Below are positions 53,501 to 61,479 of a DNA stretch of 64,000 bases, piece by piece. Below the pieces are notes generated by a model that had not been told where the DNA came from, searched no databases, and saw only the letters and a list, made by a program, of their open reading frames with translations. The DNA comes from CANDOC01 sp965261725 (GTDB lineage: Bacteria; Pseudomonadota; Gammaproteobacteria; Pseudomonadales; Endozoicomonadaceae). Both the position numbers and the translations under genes were made by a program. The DNA lies in the NCBI GenBank assembly GCA_965261725.1, contig CBDHDU010000029.1:1-64000 (forward strand). Direction: 5' to 3'. Each line of letters begins with the position of its first letter. Within the stretch, counting starts at the first letter, position 1.

Positions 53501-54091
53501 TGTGCTGATCTCCATATCCAGTCGCCGCCGGGTGAACTCAATAAACGAACCCTGACCGATTTCATAGGTGTATGGCTCGATACGGTGATCGACTGCCGTT
53601 AGCCGCACAAACTGTTCGTTGCCGGTGTCCGGATCACTCAGCCGGTAGACTTCACCGATCTCTGGCATCGGGTGATCTTCGCGCTGGATACCTGCCAGGC
53701 TGCGCTGACCGACCAGCTGGCTGCCCAACAATTCAAACCGGGCAGCAGTGCCGGATACCACATAAGACTCGATGCGGTTGCGGGCGCTGATCCGTTCATC
53801 GGTCTGGTCATCGGTATTGAACAGCAGCACACTGACGTTCGGGTCGGTGGGGGCTTCGGTCAGAATGATATGGCTACCAAGATAGGCATCGTTATTGTCA
53901 GTACTGATACCCACAAAGGCTTTCCGCAAAGCTACATCACCCACCGTTCTGTCGATCCGGGAAATATCCTGAAACAGGTTATTGATCGCGCCGTCAGTGA
54001 CTTCATCACCGGTTACCCGACCTCCGCCGTCATCTTCATCGGTCAGGCGCTGGCTTTCGAATAGTTTTACGTCTTCATTGTTGATGGCCAT
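50558..54091 (-). CDS. Large prophage tail protein with repeated beta modules
   Basis: 1177 residues. The N-terminal 230 residues (INNEDVKLFESQRLTDEDDGGG...) resemble tail/baseplate proteins, with FVRLTAVDHRIEPYTYEIG. From about 290 to 950 there are at least six related modules of 60-100 residues with the pattern P-G-(S/T)-(V/L)-x-(V/I/L) followed by G-x-G-(S/T)-I-(D/H)-(Y/F)-x-x-G. Examples are RPGTLVVSFIALGKWQD...GTIDFSTGSVAVTLD and KPGSVTISYVSS...GSIHYAVGELSLVLD. The C-terminal 200 residues differ. The gene begins after a strong terminator, so it may have its own promoter. Likely a structural tail component. Confidence 0.72.
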   Translation of the reverse strand: MAINNEDVKLFESQRLTDEDDGGGRVTGDEVTDGAINNLFQDISRIDRTVGDVALRKAFVGISTDNNDAYLGSHIILTEAPTDPNVSVLLFNTDDQTDERISARNRIESYVVSGTAARFELLGSQLVGQRSLAGIQREDHPMPEIGEVYRLSDPDTGNEQFVRLTAVDHRIEPYTYEIGQGSFIEFTRRRLDMEISTPLAFTFPGGQPTPSSTTEPKSRVNSTQIADASRYYGIQPLAAAVIQGDLTLQVESVYAPLVPSARVESPLLDQRGGYTAQTMVATAASSRTVSCEFVHISGNQSRSFLQTGAKPGTVQITLENGTYVDDGKGHFIHNSGFNYYSELTIDYESGEINVWRTSDYTTATASARYRPATSVTGSAISGTIEISGQNRGFNYTLNLAEAKPRPGTLVVSFIALGKWQDISDPGNGQMTGSGSGTIDFSTGSVAVTLDAMPDPDSALVYSYVAQSDAEVTLRTGNAPVEQISFRHITEKPGIKPGSVTISYVSSGNNRTVTDQSNGLLSGDGSGSIHYAVGELSLVLDFLPDSDTEIQIDYEEGTVAGGTVDVTVDGGGLMSGTIAGAPLLPGSVQLQFAVERDRQIWNHAYYTAYETYTNTLLHNKNYNDDGSGNWRGVSGSIDYATGAFTIQAVENYNFAEFAARVNNNGFTYDVHQTTSTRTEVFPGNTVTSKAQHNSLSHTPNSETLTQPELTIDLLPLVSDPLLPGSLIFTWAGDRYFDRDGKLYKEISTQTNAGIQVGTIDYSGGIATLASYPTGSLVSATIEAAATVSAGIQVEAVAFRTPGAPVRPGSLQLTAMRADNAEIITATADVNGALNTSEVQGKIDTTTGWCEVQFTDGSSPDSEPIYVIPQSIRYNAIVETSLPLDAELIGLDPVRLPADGKVPVYRPGDIVVVSHTRSTAVATPLAGETIQLTRDHQAEITLEDSNGKLLASDQYTTDRTQGSITLADPLTLNDSEGNPLVAPFTIKDRVEHMTVVSDARINGELAIIAPMPWDLPAGETTVSSAVVYGDLQARVHHFFTQKVWSNGAPNWTGERTGDNTTAQYNTINYPLEVTNKGTIQGKWALVFTSTSNFQVVEEKLGIIAIGNISEDVAPINPENGAPYFTIYAAGWGTGWVAGNVIRFNTDGCLAPVWICRTVLAGQGTESNDRFTLQIRGDAD

Positions 54092-54116
54092 GGGAAATCC
54101 TTTTCTTCAGGCGAAA

Positions 54117-54144
54117 AAAAAACCGCCATCGTGGCGGTTTTTAA
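54117..54144 (-). terminator. Intrinsic terminator
   Basis: AACCGCCA-TCG-TGGCGGTT flanked by an A-run on the left and TTTT on the right: a perfect 8-bp GC-rich stem with A/T tracts on both sides, so it works in either direction. It lies 15 bases past the stop of the lipoprotein gene and 26 bases before the start of the large tail protein gene. Confidence 0.85.
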
Positions 54145-54158
54145 AATTAAGTTAGTAT

Positions 54159-54518
54159 CTATGCATGAGCGACTTTGGGTTTTAGCTGACCTATAGATAA
54201 ACCTTTTTTCTTGTAGCCGATTGCTTCTTTAAGGGTGAAATTCTTGTCTATCCATTTAGACGCTTCCCTGGCACCTATACCCGCTCTTTTCCATGGAATG
54301 ATAACATTCGGACTTGAAATACCTTGTTGCATCCATGGCTTCACATCAAAGGGAGTAAAACCATTACGCTGAAAAACATGGGCTGTTGATGCTGAGACGC
54401 CAATTGACTTCCACTCAACCCGAGCATTTGGATCTATTCCCCTCCATGGACTCGAGGCACAACCACTAAATATAAGGACGCTTAATAGCATGAAGGTGAT
54501 GGTAAAAATTTTTTTCAT
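54159..54518 (-). CDS. Prophage-encoded lipoprotein with short W/G repeats
   Basis: 119 residues. The signal peptide has a lipobox LIFSGC with Cys20 as the lipidation site, so the protein is membrane-anchored. The mature part is built of about six degenerate 13-14-residue units with A/V-x-x-(W/F)-x-x-x-G-(I/F), e.g. ..VEWKSIGV, ..VFQRNGF, ..KPWMQQGI, ..IPWKRAGI, ..KWIDKNF, ..GYKKKGL. It is flanked by its own terminator and sits inside the tail operon, so it is a cargo (moron) gene. Phage lipoproteins often block superinfection or alter the host surface. That role is inference. Confidence 0.75.
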   Translation of the reverse strand: MKKIFTITFMLLSVLIFSGCASSPWRGIDPNARVEWKSIGVSASTAHVFQRNGFTPFDVKPWMQQGISSPNVIIPWKRAGIGAREASKWIDKNFTLKEAIGYKKKGLSIGQLKPKVAHA

Positions 54519-54628
54519 TGAAACCTCTTTTTCTTATTAACCAGATCAAGCGATGTATAACGTAGCAAGACAGAAGCGCATGAATATTGATCTGGTACGT
54601 GCCTCTTGCATATACCTGAAACAAATAT

Positions 54629-55021
54629 CTATATCGGTGATGTGACTGATAAAAGCTGAATATGAAGGCTGTATTGAGTCTCATCATTGCAGTATGCAGA
54701 TGGTAATATTTGCTGAGCTTTAATTGGGCTAATAACCGTGCGATTGAATATGACATCGAATTCACGTTGGTCTTGCATTATTAATAGCATCACGTGGTTA
54801 GTGTCATTGCCCATTTTCTGCAGCTCGAGAACGGTGGACCGCTTAACCCAACCAAAGTCATCTCCACCAGACAAGATAATCGGGCGCCCTTGGAGTTTTT
54901 TCTGTTCCTGCACCAGCAAAGCACCGGACAGACTCCGCTCAATATTCTGCTCCACCGGATTCCAGTCAAACTCATTCACCCATAACAGATCATCCGGCAG
55001 TTCAATATTATCCAGTGTCAT
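54629..55021 (-). CDS. Prophage protein following the tape measure
   Basis: 130 residues, MTLDNIELPDDLLWVNEFDWNPVEQNIERSLSGALLVQEQ... with LSGGDDFGWVKRSTVLELQ and FDVIFNRTVISP. This is a small protein type found directly downstream of tape-measure genes in several siphophages, probably a tail-assembly factor. Its ATG overlaps the tape-measure stop by one base (TGATG). A 110-base gap follows before the lipoprotein gene. Confidence 0.65.
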   Translation of the reverse strand: MTLDNIELPDDLLWVNEFDWNPVEQNIERSLSGALLVQEQKKLQGRPIILSGGDDFGWVKRSTVLELQKMGNDTNHVMLLIMQDQREFDVIFNRTVISPIKAQQILPSAYCNDETQYSLHIQLLSVTSPI

Positions 55022-57849
55022 CAGACTGACCTCATTCCGGCATTTTTCAGGGCTTCCAGCAATTTGCTTTCATCGCTTCCGTTAATGCCGACACTGACAT
55101 TGCCACCGGGGTATTCGAGCCGGATTATCTTATCGTGTTGTCGGGGGGAGGATGTCCGTTGGGGACGGGAAGCAGGTTGTTTTTCAGGTCGGGATTCTGG
55201 TTGCGTCCTTTGCTGTTTTTCCCGCTGTTGCTGTTGGATTTGTTTCCGCTTCTCACTGTTGATCTGTTTATTCAGGGATAGGGATTGCTGTAAGTTGGTT
55301 ATGGCATCGCCATCGCCTTTTTGCTGTGCCTGTTTGAGTTGCTGCTGTAATTGCCGCTGACGACTTTCAAATTCCCGTTGTTGAATTTGTTCGGTGTTGC
55401 CCTGCAACCTGTCCAGTTCGTTCTGTAATCCTTCCAGTGTGCTGCGGGTACTGTCGCTTAAACTGCGCATACTGGATTCGGCTTGCTCGATAGCACTGTT
55501 AAGCCGGTCAAGGTCTTGCTGGTTTAGCAGTTCCATCTGTTGAGTGGCTGCACTGCCGGCACTGGCCATCTGCTGTGCTGAAACAGTGCCTTTTTCAAAG
55601 CCTTCTAACAGTTCCTCCAGTGCAATTTTCTGCTCTAAAAACTGTTCTTTGGCATAGGCGGCGTTTTTGCCGGTTTCCAGCATCCAGTTACCGATGCCGG
55701 TGGGGTCATAGTCGACGACGCTTCTTAAATGCGTGATTTCTTTATGCACGTCTTTCAGCTTGCTTCGTAACTCTCCCAGTTCACCCTGAGCCTCTTCTGT
55801 GTCGATATCTGTCGCGCCCTGCATGGCATGAAAGGCGTTCTCTGCTGACTTACTCATGCTGTTCAGCTGGCTGGTGAGATTGTTATAGAAACCGGCCAGA
55901 CCACCTGCTTTTTGCATTACGTTCTGTGCACCACCGGCCTGCTTTTCTCCGGCTTTGGCGCCTGCAACGCCTGCTTTTTCAGCAGCTTCCGTTGTTTTTT
56001 CTGCGGCTTCGGCGGTTGCTTCGAAGGCTTTTTTTCCGGTTTCGCCTGTCTCCCTGAAGGTTTCCGCCAACTCACTCTGGCTTTGCTTGATGTCGTCAGT
56101 AGTCTTCTGGTTCTGTTGACGAATCTGGCTCTGAGTCTTCTGATTCTGCAGACCGAGTTCATTACCGATAGAAGACAGGGCATCGTTGACGTCTTTTACG
56201 TCTTCTTTTATCGCGGCGGCAAAACCATCAAACACGGCTTTGGCTGCGTTGCCTGCTTCGCTCAGTTTGGCAGCCAGCTTGTCAGCCCCTACAGCGTCAA
56301 ACATTCCGGCAAGGCTTTCTGAAATCCTGGCAACAGCGGCGCTGACCAATAACCCCAAACCTTTTATGCCGGCGGTGAACCCGTTAAAAAACAGCGAGGC
56401 AGAGCTACCGGTCAGTATGAAGGCGGAACGTAATGAGGCGAGGATATTGCTGACGGTCTGAAAACTTTGCCGAGTGCTTTCTACAAAGTTTTCAAAGGTA
56501 ATACCGGACAGTGACAGCCGGACTGACTCAGCCATGCTGATAAAACCGTCACTGATCGACTTGGCCAGTGCCTGTAGCCTGCCATTGTTGGCCATTTCAT
56601 CAAGGGAAGTCCCCAGTTCGGATAACTGCTCCTTGACGTATTCCAGCCATCCCGCCTGTGCAATGGCATCCTTAAACTCTGTCCAGCGGTCAGCCATGTT
56701 GGCCATCAAACCGGACAACAGGCTCATGTTTGCAGCAGCAGCTCCGGCACTGCTTTTACCGATTTCTTCAATCAGTAGTTTGATGGTCTCTCTGCCCAAC
56801 TTGCCGACAGAGGACAGCTTCTGAAGTTCCTGGGTGTTTTTGCCGGTGACCTTTTCCAGTAGTTCCCAGACCGGCACACCCCGTTCCACCAGCTGCAGGA
56901 TTTCTTCACCTTGCAGCTTCTGCTTTGCCCATGCCTGACCCAGCGCCAGCGACATCCCGTTCAGGCGTTCCATACCACCGCCAAGTTTGGAAGTCTGATC
57001 GACGATGGCCTGCAGAGTGCCGTCCATGGGATCAAGGCCGAAGTTCTTTAATGCGGTAAAGGCATCGGCTACCTGTTGCAGTTCCAGTGGCGTGTTTTTG
57101 GTGAATTCCTTGATCCACTCAATCGCCCGGTCGCCTTCTTCGATGCTGCCCATAATGGCATTCATCTGAACCCGCAGTCGTTCAAACTGGTCACCGGTTT
57201 GTAGCACACTGCTGATGGCACGTTTTATGGCATAAAATCCCAGCGAGGCAGCAATCAGATTACGAAAGCTGGCGGCAAGGTTGCGCACGCCATCAGCGGA
57301 ATACCGGGCATCGTTACCGGCTTTTCTGAAACCATTGCGCCGCAGTTCAGCGCGAATCTTTTTAGCGGCAGTGGTTACCTTTTCATACGCGGCAGAGGTT
57401 TGGTGAAACCGCTGATTCAGTTTTTTCTGCTGCTGACTGAGATTCTTATTGGACAGGCCGTTTTTCTGTAACTCGGTTCGCAGCGCTGCCAGCTTGCGAC
57501 GGTTCTTCTGATATTCATGGCTGGTTTGCTGGACTGTTCGGCGGGCGGTCTGTAATTGACGTTCCAGTGCCTTTGAGGGTGTGACGGCAGCTTGTTGCGC
57601 TTTTGCTAACTGCTCTACTTTGATTTTGGCTTCATTGAAATCCCGCAGGTATTCACGGGTAGCAGTCACCTGACTGCGGAACGACCTGATCAACTTGTCC
57701 TGACTCGACAGGCTTTTTAGTTCCGCTTTAAGCTCACTGGCTTTTTTATCCAGCTCACTCAGGGAAGCAGACGACTGACGCACCACTCCCGAAAGCAGGT
57801 CTTTCGCCTTTAAGGTCAGCTGGATAGCCGATTGTTTTAATGAAGCCAT
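55021..57849 (-). CDS. Phage tail tape measure protein
   Basis: 942 residues. The N-terminal 180 residues are a coiled coil (ELDKKASELKAELKSLSSQDKLIRSF). The conserved tape-measure N-domain follows (FERLRVQMNAIMGSIEEGDRAIEWIKEFTKNTPLELQQVADAFTALKNFGLDPMDG, ILQLVERGVPVWELLEKVTGK). A hydrophobic segment is near residue 495 (FNGFTAGIKGLGLLVSAAVA), and Gln-rich coiled coils fill the C-terminus (LQQQLKQAQQKGDGDAITNLQQSL). It sets tail length; by the usual relation, 942 residues imply a tail of about 140 nm. Confidence 0.93.
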   Translation of the reverse strand: MASLKQSAIQLTLKAKDLLSGVVRQSSASLSELDKKASELKAELKSLSSQDKLIRSFRSQVTATREYLRDFNEAKIKVEQLAKAQQAAVTPSKALERQLQTARRTVQQTSHEYQKNRRKLAALRTELQKNGLSNKNLSQQQKKLNQRFHQTSAAYEKVTTAAKKIRAELRRNGFRKAGNDARYSADGVRNLAASFRNLIAASLGFYAIKRAISSVLQTGDQFERLRVQMNAIMGSIEEGDRAIEWIKEFTKNTPLELQQVADAFTALKNFGLDPMDGTLQAIVDQTSKLGGGMERLNGMSLALGQAWAKQKLQGEEILQLVERGVPVWELLEKVTGKNTQELQKLSSVGKLGRETIKLLIEEIGKSSAGAAAANMSLLSGLMANMADRWTEFKDAIAQAGWLEYVKEQLSELGTSLDEMANNGRLQALAKSISDGFISMAESVRLSLSGITFENFVESTRQSFQTVSNILASLRSAFILTGSSASLFFNGFTAGIKGLGLLVSAAVARISESLAGMFDAVGADKLAAKLSEAGNAAKAVFDGFAAAIKEDVKDVNDALSSIGNELGLQNQKTQSQIRQQNQKTTDDIKQSQSELAETFRETGETGKKAFEATAEAAEKTTEAAEKAGVAGAKAGEKQAGGAQNVMQKAGGLAGFYNNLTSQLNSMSKSAENAFHAMQGATDIDTEEAQGELGELRSKLKDVHKEITHLRSVVDYDPTGIGNWMLETGKNAAYAKEQFLEQKIALEELLEGFEKGTVSAQQMASAGSAATQQMELLNQQDLDRLNSAIEQAESSMRSLSDSTRSTLEGLQNELDRLQGNTEQIQQREFESRQRQLQQQLKQAQQKGDGDAITNLQQSLSLNKQINSEKRKQIQQQQREKQQRTQPESRPEKQPASRPQRTSSPRQHDKIIRLEYPGGNVSVGINGSDESKLLEALKNAGMRSV

Positions 57850-57890
57850 AAGCAGTTTTTATCCGGTCATCAGGTCCGGGCACATAAAAA

Positions 57891-57912
57891 AAGAGCCGGG
57901 AAAGACCGGCTC
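57891..57912 (-). terminator. Intrinsic terminator after the tail tube gene
   Basis: On the minus strand GAGCCGG-TCTTTC-CCGGCTC is followed by a run of eight T (plus strand AAAAAAAA at 57883-57890). It has a 7-bp GC stem, a 6-base loop and a T-tract, all standard. It lies 30 bases after the tail tube stop and before the tape measure gene. Confidence 0.85.
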
Positions 57913-57941
57913 AATAGCAACAACGGATTGTCTGATTCGTT

Positions 57942-58682
57942 TCAAGACGCCAGATCCAGCTGCATAAACTGGCTGAGACCATTGGCGGTAATTTGGGTAT
58001 CCGCCAGAATATCCAGCTGCAGGGGAATGCTGCCGAAATCGTCAGATATAAAGCCCAGATTCTGTACCGGCGAAAACTTCACCCGATGCACCCGAATGCT
58101 GTAAGGCTGTCCTTCCTGAGCATCGTTAAGCCCCTCCATAAACAGGCTGAACTCTTTGCCGGATTCCACCAGCGCCTGAATCACATTGGCTTTTAATGGC
58201 GTGTACGACACAGTGATACCGTTGCTGTCGATACCGCTGTCTGCCAGCACCTGAATGCCGCTTTTGGTCAGGGTATAATCGGTACCTTCGGCGAGTGTCT
58301 GATCAAGGCTGTCTTTGACTGTTACGGTTTGGCTGGTATCCGGTAGCTTATTGAAAGGTATCAGTTCACCTTCGATACCGTGAGTATCATGGGCTTCATC
58401 CGTTACTGCCGTTGTGGTTGTCGCTGTAACGGAAGCCCGCAAAGCCCGGGCAATGTTATCCGGCGTGAAATCATGGGCTGTAATATTGCCGGTGATACCG
58501 CTGATCCGGGATACCACATTGCGGACACCGCCACCTCCGAGATAGTTTTTCAGTTCTTTCTTTTCTTCTTCAAAGCTGAAACTGAACTCGCTGATATTGC
58601 CCATGGCCATTAGGGGGGCTGATTTGTCGTAGGGTTGAATGTGTACAGTGCCGGCACCGATAAAGCTGCGATCCGTTGTCAT
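57942..58682 (-). CDS. Phage major tail tube protein
   Basis: 246 residues from the ATG at 58682, with AAGGA eight bases upstream. It begins TDRSFIGAGTVHIQPYDKSAPLMAMGNISEFSFSFEEEKKELKNYLGGGG. RISGITGNITAHDFTPDNIARAL and LKANVIQALVESGKEFSLFMEGLN follow. This layout is typical of siphovirus tail tube proteins with an Ig-like extension in the middle (DTSQTVTVKDSLDQTLAEGTDYTL). A terminator follows directly, which allows the very high expression this protein needs. Confidence 0.88.
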   Translation of the reverse strand: MTTDRSFIGAGTVHIQPYDKSAPLMAMGNISEFSFSFEEEKKELKNYLGGGGVRNVVSRISGITGNITAHDFTPDNIARALRASVTATTTTAVTDEAHDTHGIEGELIPFNKLPDTSQTVTVKDSLDQTLAEGTDYTLTKSGIQVLADSGIDSNGITVSYTPLKANVIQALVESGKEFSLFMEGLNDAQEGQPYSIRVHRVKFSPVQNLGFISDDFGSIPLQLDILADTQITANGLSQFMQLDLAS

Positions 58683-58706
58683 AGCCAAGTCCTTTTGGGT
58701 AGGTGT

Positions 58707-59150
58707 TTATATATGCAATACGGTTTCGAGTTGCAGGGTCATGTCAGCGAAGGACAACCGGCTGTTGGCCGCGCCAATATCAAAAGCAGTTTCTCCCAGC
58801 TGCTGCTGGCGGACTTCGCGGCAACAGGGATTATCGGATGCCAGCGCCCGGCGCAGGTCATGACACATCCCGAGCAATCGGACAGTGGCGTCGCTGTCAG
58901 TATCAGTCACTGCACTGATATTCAGGTTCAGCCGGTAAATCGCCCGCTGGCCACTGCGCCCGATTTCTTCCAGAGAGTCCAGCTGCAGGAGCAAAGCCGG
59001 AGTTGCAAGTTCATCACCGGCACCGGAGGCATCGTAGCCCAGCCGGACCGATGCCCCGGCCTCACTGTGATAACCCAGCGCCTGCCGGATGGTTTCCAAC
59101 CGGATAACCAGTGCCTCCAGTATCCGGACTTCCGGTAACGTGTCGCTCAT
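58707..59150 (-). CDS. Phage tail terminator-position protein (gpU-like position)
   Basis: 147 residues, beginning MSDTLPEVRILEALVIRLETIRQALG. Central strands LLLQLDSLEEIGRSGQRAIYRLNLNISAV and a C-terminal strand RLSFADMTLQLETVL. Place in the operon (between gpZ-like and tail tube) and size fit the tail terminator, which caps the tail and joins it to the head. The assignment rests mostly on position. ATGA overlap with the upstream gene. Confidence 0.7.
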   Translation of the reverse strand: MSDTLPEVRILEALVIRLETIRQALGYHSEAGASVRLGYDASGAGDELATPALLLQLDSLEEIGRSGQRAIYRLNLNISAVTDTDSDATVRLLGMCHDLRRALASDNPCCREVRQQQLGETAFDIGAANSRLSFADMTLQLETVLHI

Positions 59151-59749
59151 TCCCTGCCCTCGATATTGAAGGTGTAGTTCAGCTGCTGTGCCAGCAGGAT
59201 TTCAAACCGCTCCCGCAATTGGGGTTCCAGTTTCCTGACAGCCGCCTGCGCCTGTTCCGAGATGGGTAGCCCGACCTTTTCAACCGGCAGTCCCATCCAC
59301 ATCATGCGACCACTGCGGCGGGAGCGTTGTTTGCGGTGGGTTGATCCCGGTACCCGTCTGAAAACCATCTCATGGTCTGCATTGACTGGATGGAATTTGA
59401 AGGTGCCTGGCCATTGCCAGCGTCCGGTGCGAACCCCGTGCTTTGTTTCCACCGGCTTGCCCAGATAATGAGCAGGAATATCATCCAGCCCGATCCAGAT
59501 CACCAGCCGGTAGCCATCACTTCGACGCTCACCGGGACGCTGCAGACTGACCCTGATCCGCCCCATCTGCTTCAGGCTGGCCTGAGTGATACCGGTCTGC
59601 CGGGACAGCACCCGCAACACCTGCCGCTCGGCATAGCGGGACAAACGACGCAGGGTACGGTTCAGTGCGAGGTTCACCTTTTCCGGGGCTGCCGCCAACT
59701 CAGCCGTCAATGCTGACAGCGGACCGTCCAGATCAATATCAAGTTGCAT
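59147..59749 (-). CDS. Prophage minor tail protein Z-like
   Basis: 200 residues. Basic N-terminal helices (VNLALNRTLRRLSRYAERQVLRVLSRQTGITQASLKQMGRI) are followed by VIWIGLDDIPAHYLGKP and a C-terminal helix EPQLRERFEILLAQQLNYTF. This arrangement matches the Minor_tail_Z family (lambda gpZ), which works in head-tail completion. It overlaps both neighbours slightly, in the tight morphogenesis operon. Confidence 0.8.
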   Translation of the reverse strand: MQLDIDLDGPLSALTAELAAAPEKVNLALNRTLRRLSRYAERQVLRVLSRQTGITQASLKQMGRIRVSLQRPGERRSDGYRLVIWIGLDDIPAHYLGKPVETKHGVRTGRWQWPGTFKFHPVNADHEMVFRRVPGSTHRKQRSRRSGRMMWMGLPVEKVGLPISEQAQAAVRKLEPQLRERFEILLAQQLNYTFNIEGRE

Positions 59750-60044
59750 GGAGATTCCATTTCATCAGATAGCCATCGTCGTGCAGCCTGCGATCAACCC
59801 GCCACTCTCCCTTCCACTCTCCGGTCAGTGCCGTAATAATATCGCCCCGCTTTAATTCCACTGTGCGGGACAGGCTCAGGGTGGTCAGGGACTGCATTGC
59901 CATATCCAGGGTGCCGACTGGTTGCAGTGTCTGTTGCAGAATGCCGGTAATGGTGTCAGGCGGGCTATCCGTCCGGACCAGCGTAAAGGGCTGGCCAAAC
60001 GTCGCCAGCACCTTGTCCGTTAGCGGGCTCAGGTCATCTTGCAC
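59739..60044 (-). CDS. Phage head-tail joining protein (gpFII-like)
   Basis: 101 residues with strands TLVRTDSPPDTITGILQQ, RTVELKRGDIITALTG and EWRVDRRLHDDGYLMKWNL. Size and position, directly after the major capsid gene, match the small lambda gpFII/ATP-binding-sugar-like joining proteins. It overlaps the end of the capsid gene by 16 bases and the next gene by 11. Confidence 0.75.
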   Translation of the reverse strand: MQDDLSPLTDKVLATFGQPFTLVRTDSPPDTITGILQQTLQPVGTLDMAMQSLTTLSLSRTVELKRGDIITALTGEWKGEWRVDRRLHDDGYLMKWNLHAT

Positions 60045-61024
60045 TTGATCACCGCCCGCGGCCGCAGGTTGATGGGGAGCGGGTTGGACTGGGTATGAAC
60101 CAGCACCCCGCGCTCAAAATCCATGACCTTCTGCTTGGCATAGCGCGGCAGGCCGATGGTATTGACGGTTTCCATGAAATCCGCCGGGGCAAACCAGGTA
60201 CGGAAGATGCCGCTGCCTTCCGGAATCATGTAGGCCTCGTCAGCCCCTACAAAGGGGATACCACTGACCTGACCGCGGTATTCTTCCCAGTTGATATCGC
60301 CGTAGACAAAGCCGGTTTTGGGGTCATTGCGCAAGGCGGCACCATCCTGATATCGCTGATAGGTGTCCTTGACATCCTGGTGTCCCACCAGCCCGTCATA
60401 AAAGTCCGCGCCGCACAGGGCTCGCAAACCATTATAAGGCTGGGCACCCAACGCATTGTCCACCTTGCGCCGTGCCTTGACGCACTGGATACGCACGTCA
60501 GTGGACGCATCGCTGAACTTGAAACTGTGGGTTTGCTGGGTGACACCGAACTCGTGGTACAGGTCATAGATCACGGTGGTGCCGTCGGCATCGAGAATCT
60601 GCCCCTTGAGGGCACCCATCCGCAGGTGCTCCAGCGTCACTTCATGATTGGCATTCATCGCCATCAGACGGTTATTGACGACAGTCTGAACCCCCTGTAG
60701 CCGGTCTTCGGAACCGAAGGCCCGCACCCCCTGCACTTCATCTGCCAGAATGGAGGCATCATGGGGAATATGGGGAATCACAAAGCTGCGGATCTTGCGT
60801 TTCTCGGCAGTTTCCTGAGTACCCGGAGCACCCCGCTGGGCCGTTGGCAGCAGTCGCAGTAGACCGTTCTGACTTTCCACAACCGCTGTCGTTGTGGCAA
60901 TACCGCTTTCCGTGAACAGACCCAATTCACCCAAACGGCCGGGCTTGTATTCCTGTTCATTAATCGTTGCCGTCATGCTGGTCAGGCTGAAGGCATCGTC
61001 ATTGAAAATATCGAGCAGGCTCAT
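60029..61024 (-). CDS. Major capsid protein, lambda gpE type
   Basis: 331 residues from the ATG at 61024 (MSLLDIFNDDAFSLTSMTATINEQEYKPGRLGELGLF). This N-terminus and segments VVNNRLMAMNANHEVTLEHLRMGALKGQILDADGT, ALCGADFYDGLVGHQDVKDTYQRYQDG and VPFVGADEAYMIPEGSG-like strands are hallmarks of the Phage_cap_E family with the HK97 fold. No N-terminal delta domain is present, so scaffolding is presumably in the protease gene, as in lambda. Confidence 0.95.
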   Translation of the reverse strand: MSLLDIFNDDAFSLTSMTATINEQEYKPGRLGELGLFTESGIATTTAVVESQNGLLRLLPTAQRGAPGTQETAEKRKIRSFVIPHIPHDASILADEVQGVRAFGSEDRLQGVQTVVNNRLMAMNANHEVTLEHLRMGALKGQILDADGTTVIYDLYHEFGVTQQTHSFKFSDASTDVRIQCVKARRKVDNALGAQPYNGLRALCGADFYDGLVGHQDVKDTYQRYQDGAALRNDPKTGFVYGDINWEEYRGQVSGIPFVGADEAYMIPEGSGIFRTWFAPADFMETVNTIGLPRYAKQKVMDFERGVLVHTQSNPLPINLRPRAVIKCKMT

Positions 61025-61066
61025 ATTCAAGTCATCCCTGAGAAAATATGGAAGCGTAGTGGCGGG

Positions 61067-61432
61067 TTAATCGCGGGCGATGATGTTTCGGGTTGCCAGC
61101 TGCTGCAGGGCGGTGCTCCGGTCTTCATCGGTCATGCCGTCCGGCCAGACCAGCAGTGAACTCACCACCTCCGCCAGCCGGGCAATGATCACCGCCTCAT
61201 GGTCAGAGGCATCCGTCGCCTTGCGGTGCAGCAAGACAGCCACTGCCGTTTCGGTTCCGTCACCGGCGGCAGGATCAACAGCGGTATAGACATCCTCTGC
61301 CGTCTTGCCCAGTACCGTGCCGGGCTCCAGCATTAAACCGGGCTGGAAACCGGCAACCTCCCGACTGATATTATTGTTGCCTTCGGAGACCAGAAACTCG
61401 GCATTGTGCCGCGGTTCGGTTTTCACCGTCAT
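61067..61432 (-). CDS. Head decoration protein, lambda gpD type
   Basis: 121 residues from the ATG at 61432; a start 18 bases upstream is also in frame. EFLVSEGNNNISREVAGFQPGLMLEPGTVLGKT, then AVAVLLHRKATDASDHEAVIIARLAEV, is the HDPD (gpD) pattern. Trimers bind and stabilise the expanded capsid. It lies between protease and capsid genes as expected. Confidence 0.9.
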   Translation of the reverse strand: MTVKTEPRHNAEFLVSEGNNNISREVAGFQPGLMLEPGTVLGKTAEDVYTAVDPAAGDGTETAVAVLLHRKATDASDHEAVIIARLAEVVSSLLVWPDGMTDEDRSTALQQLATRNIIARD

Positions 61433-61479
61433 AATAAAGTCCTTTATCAAGTGGGCGTAAGAGACTGAAAAGCGTGGAA

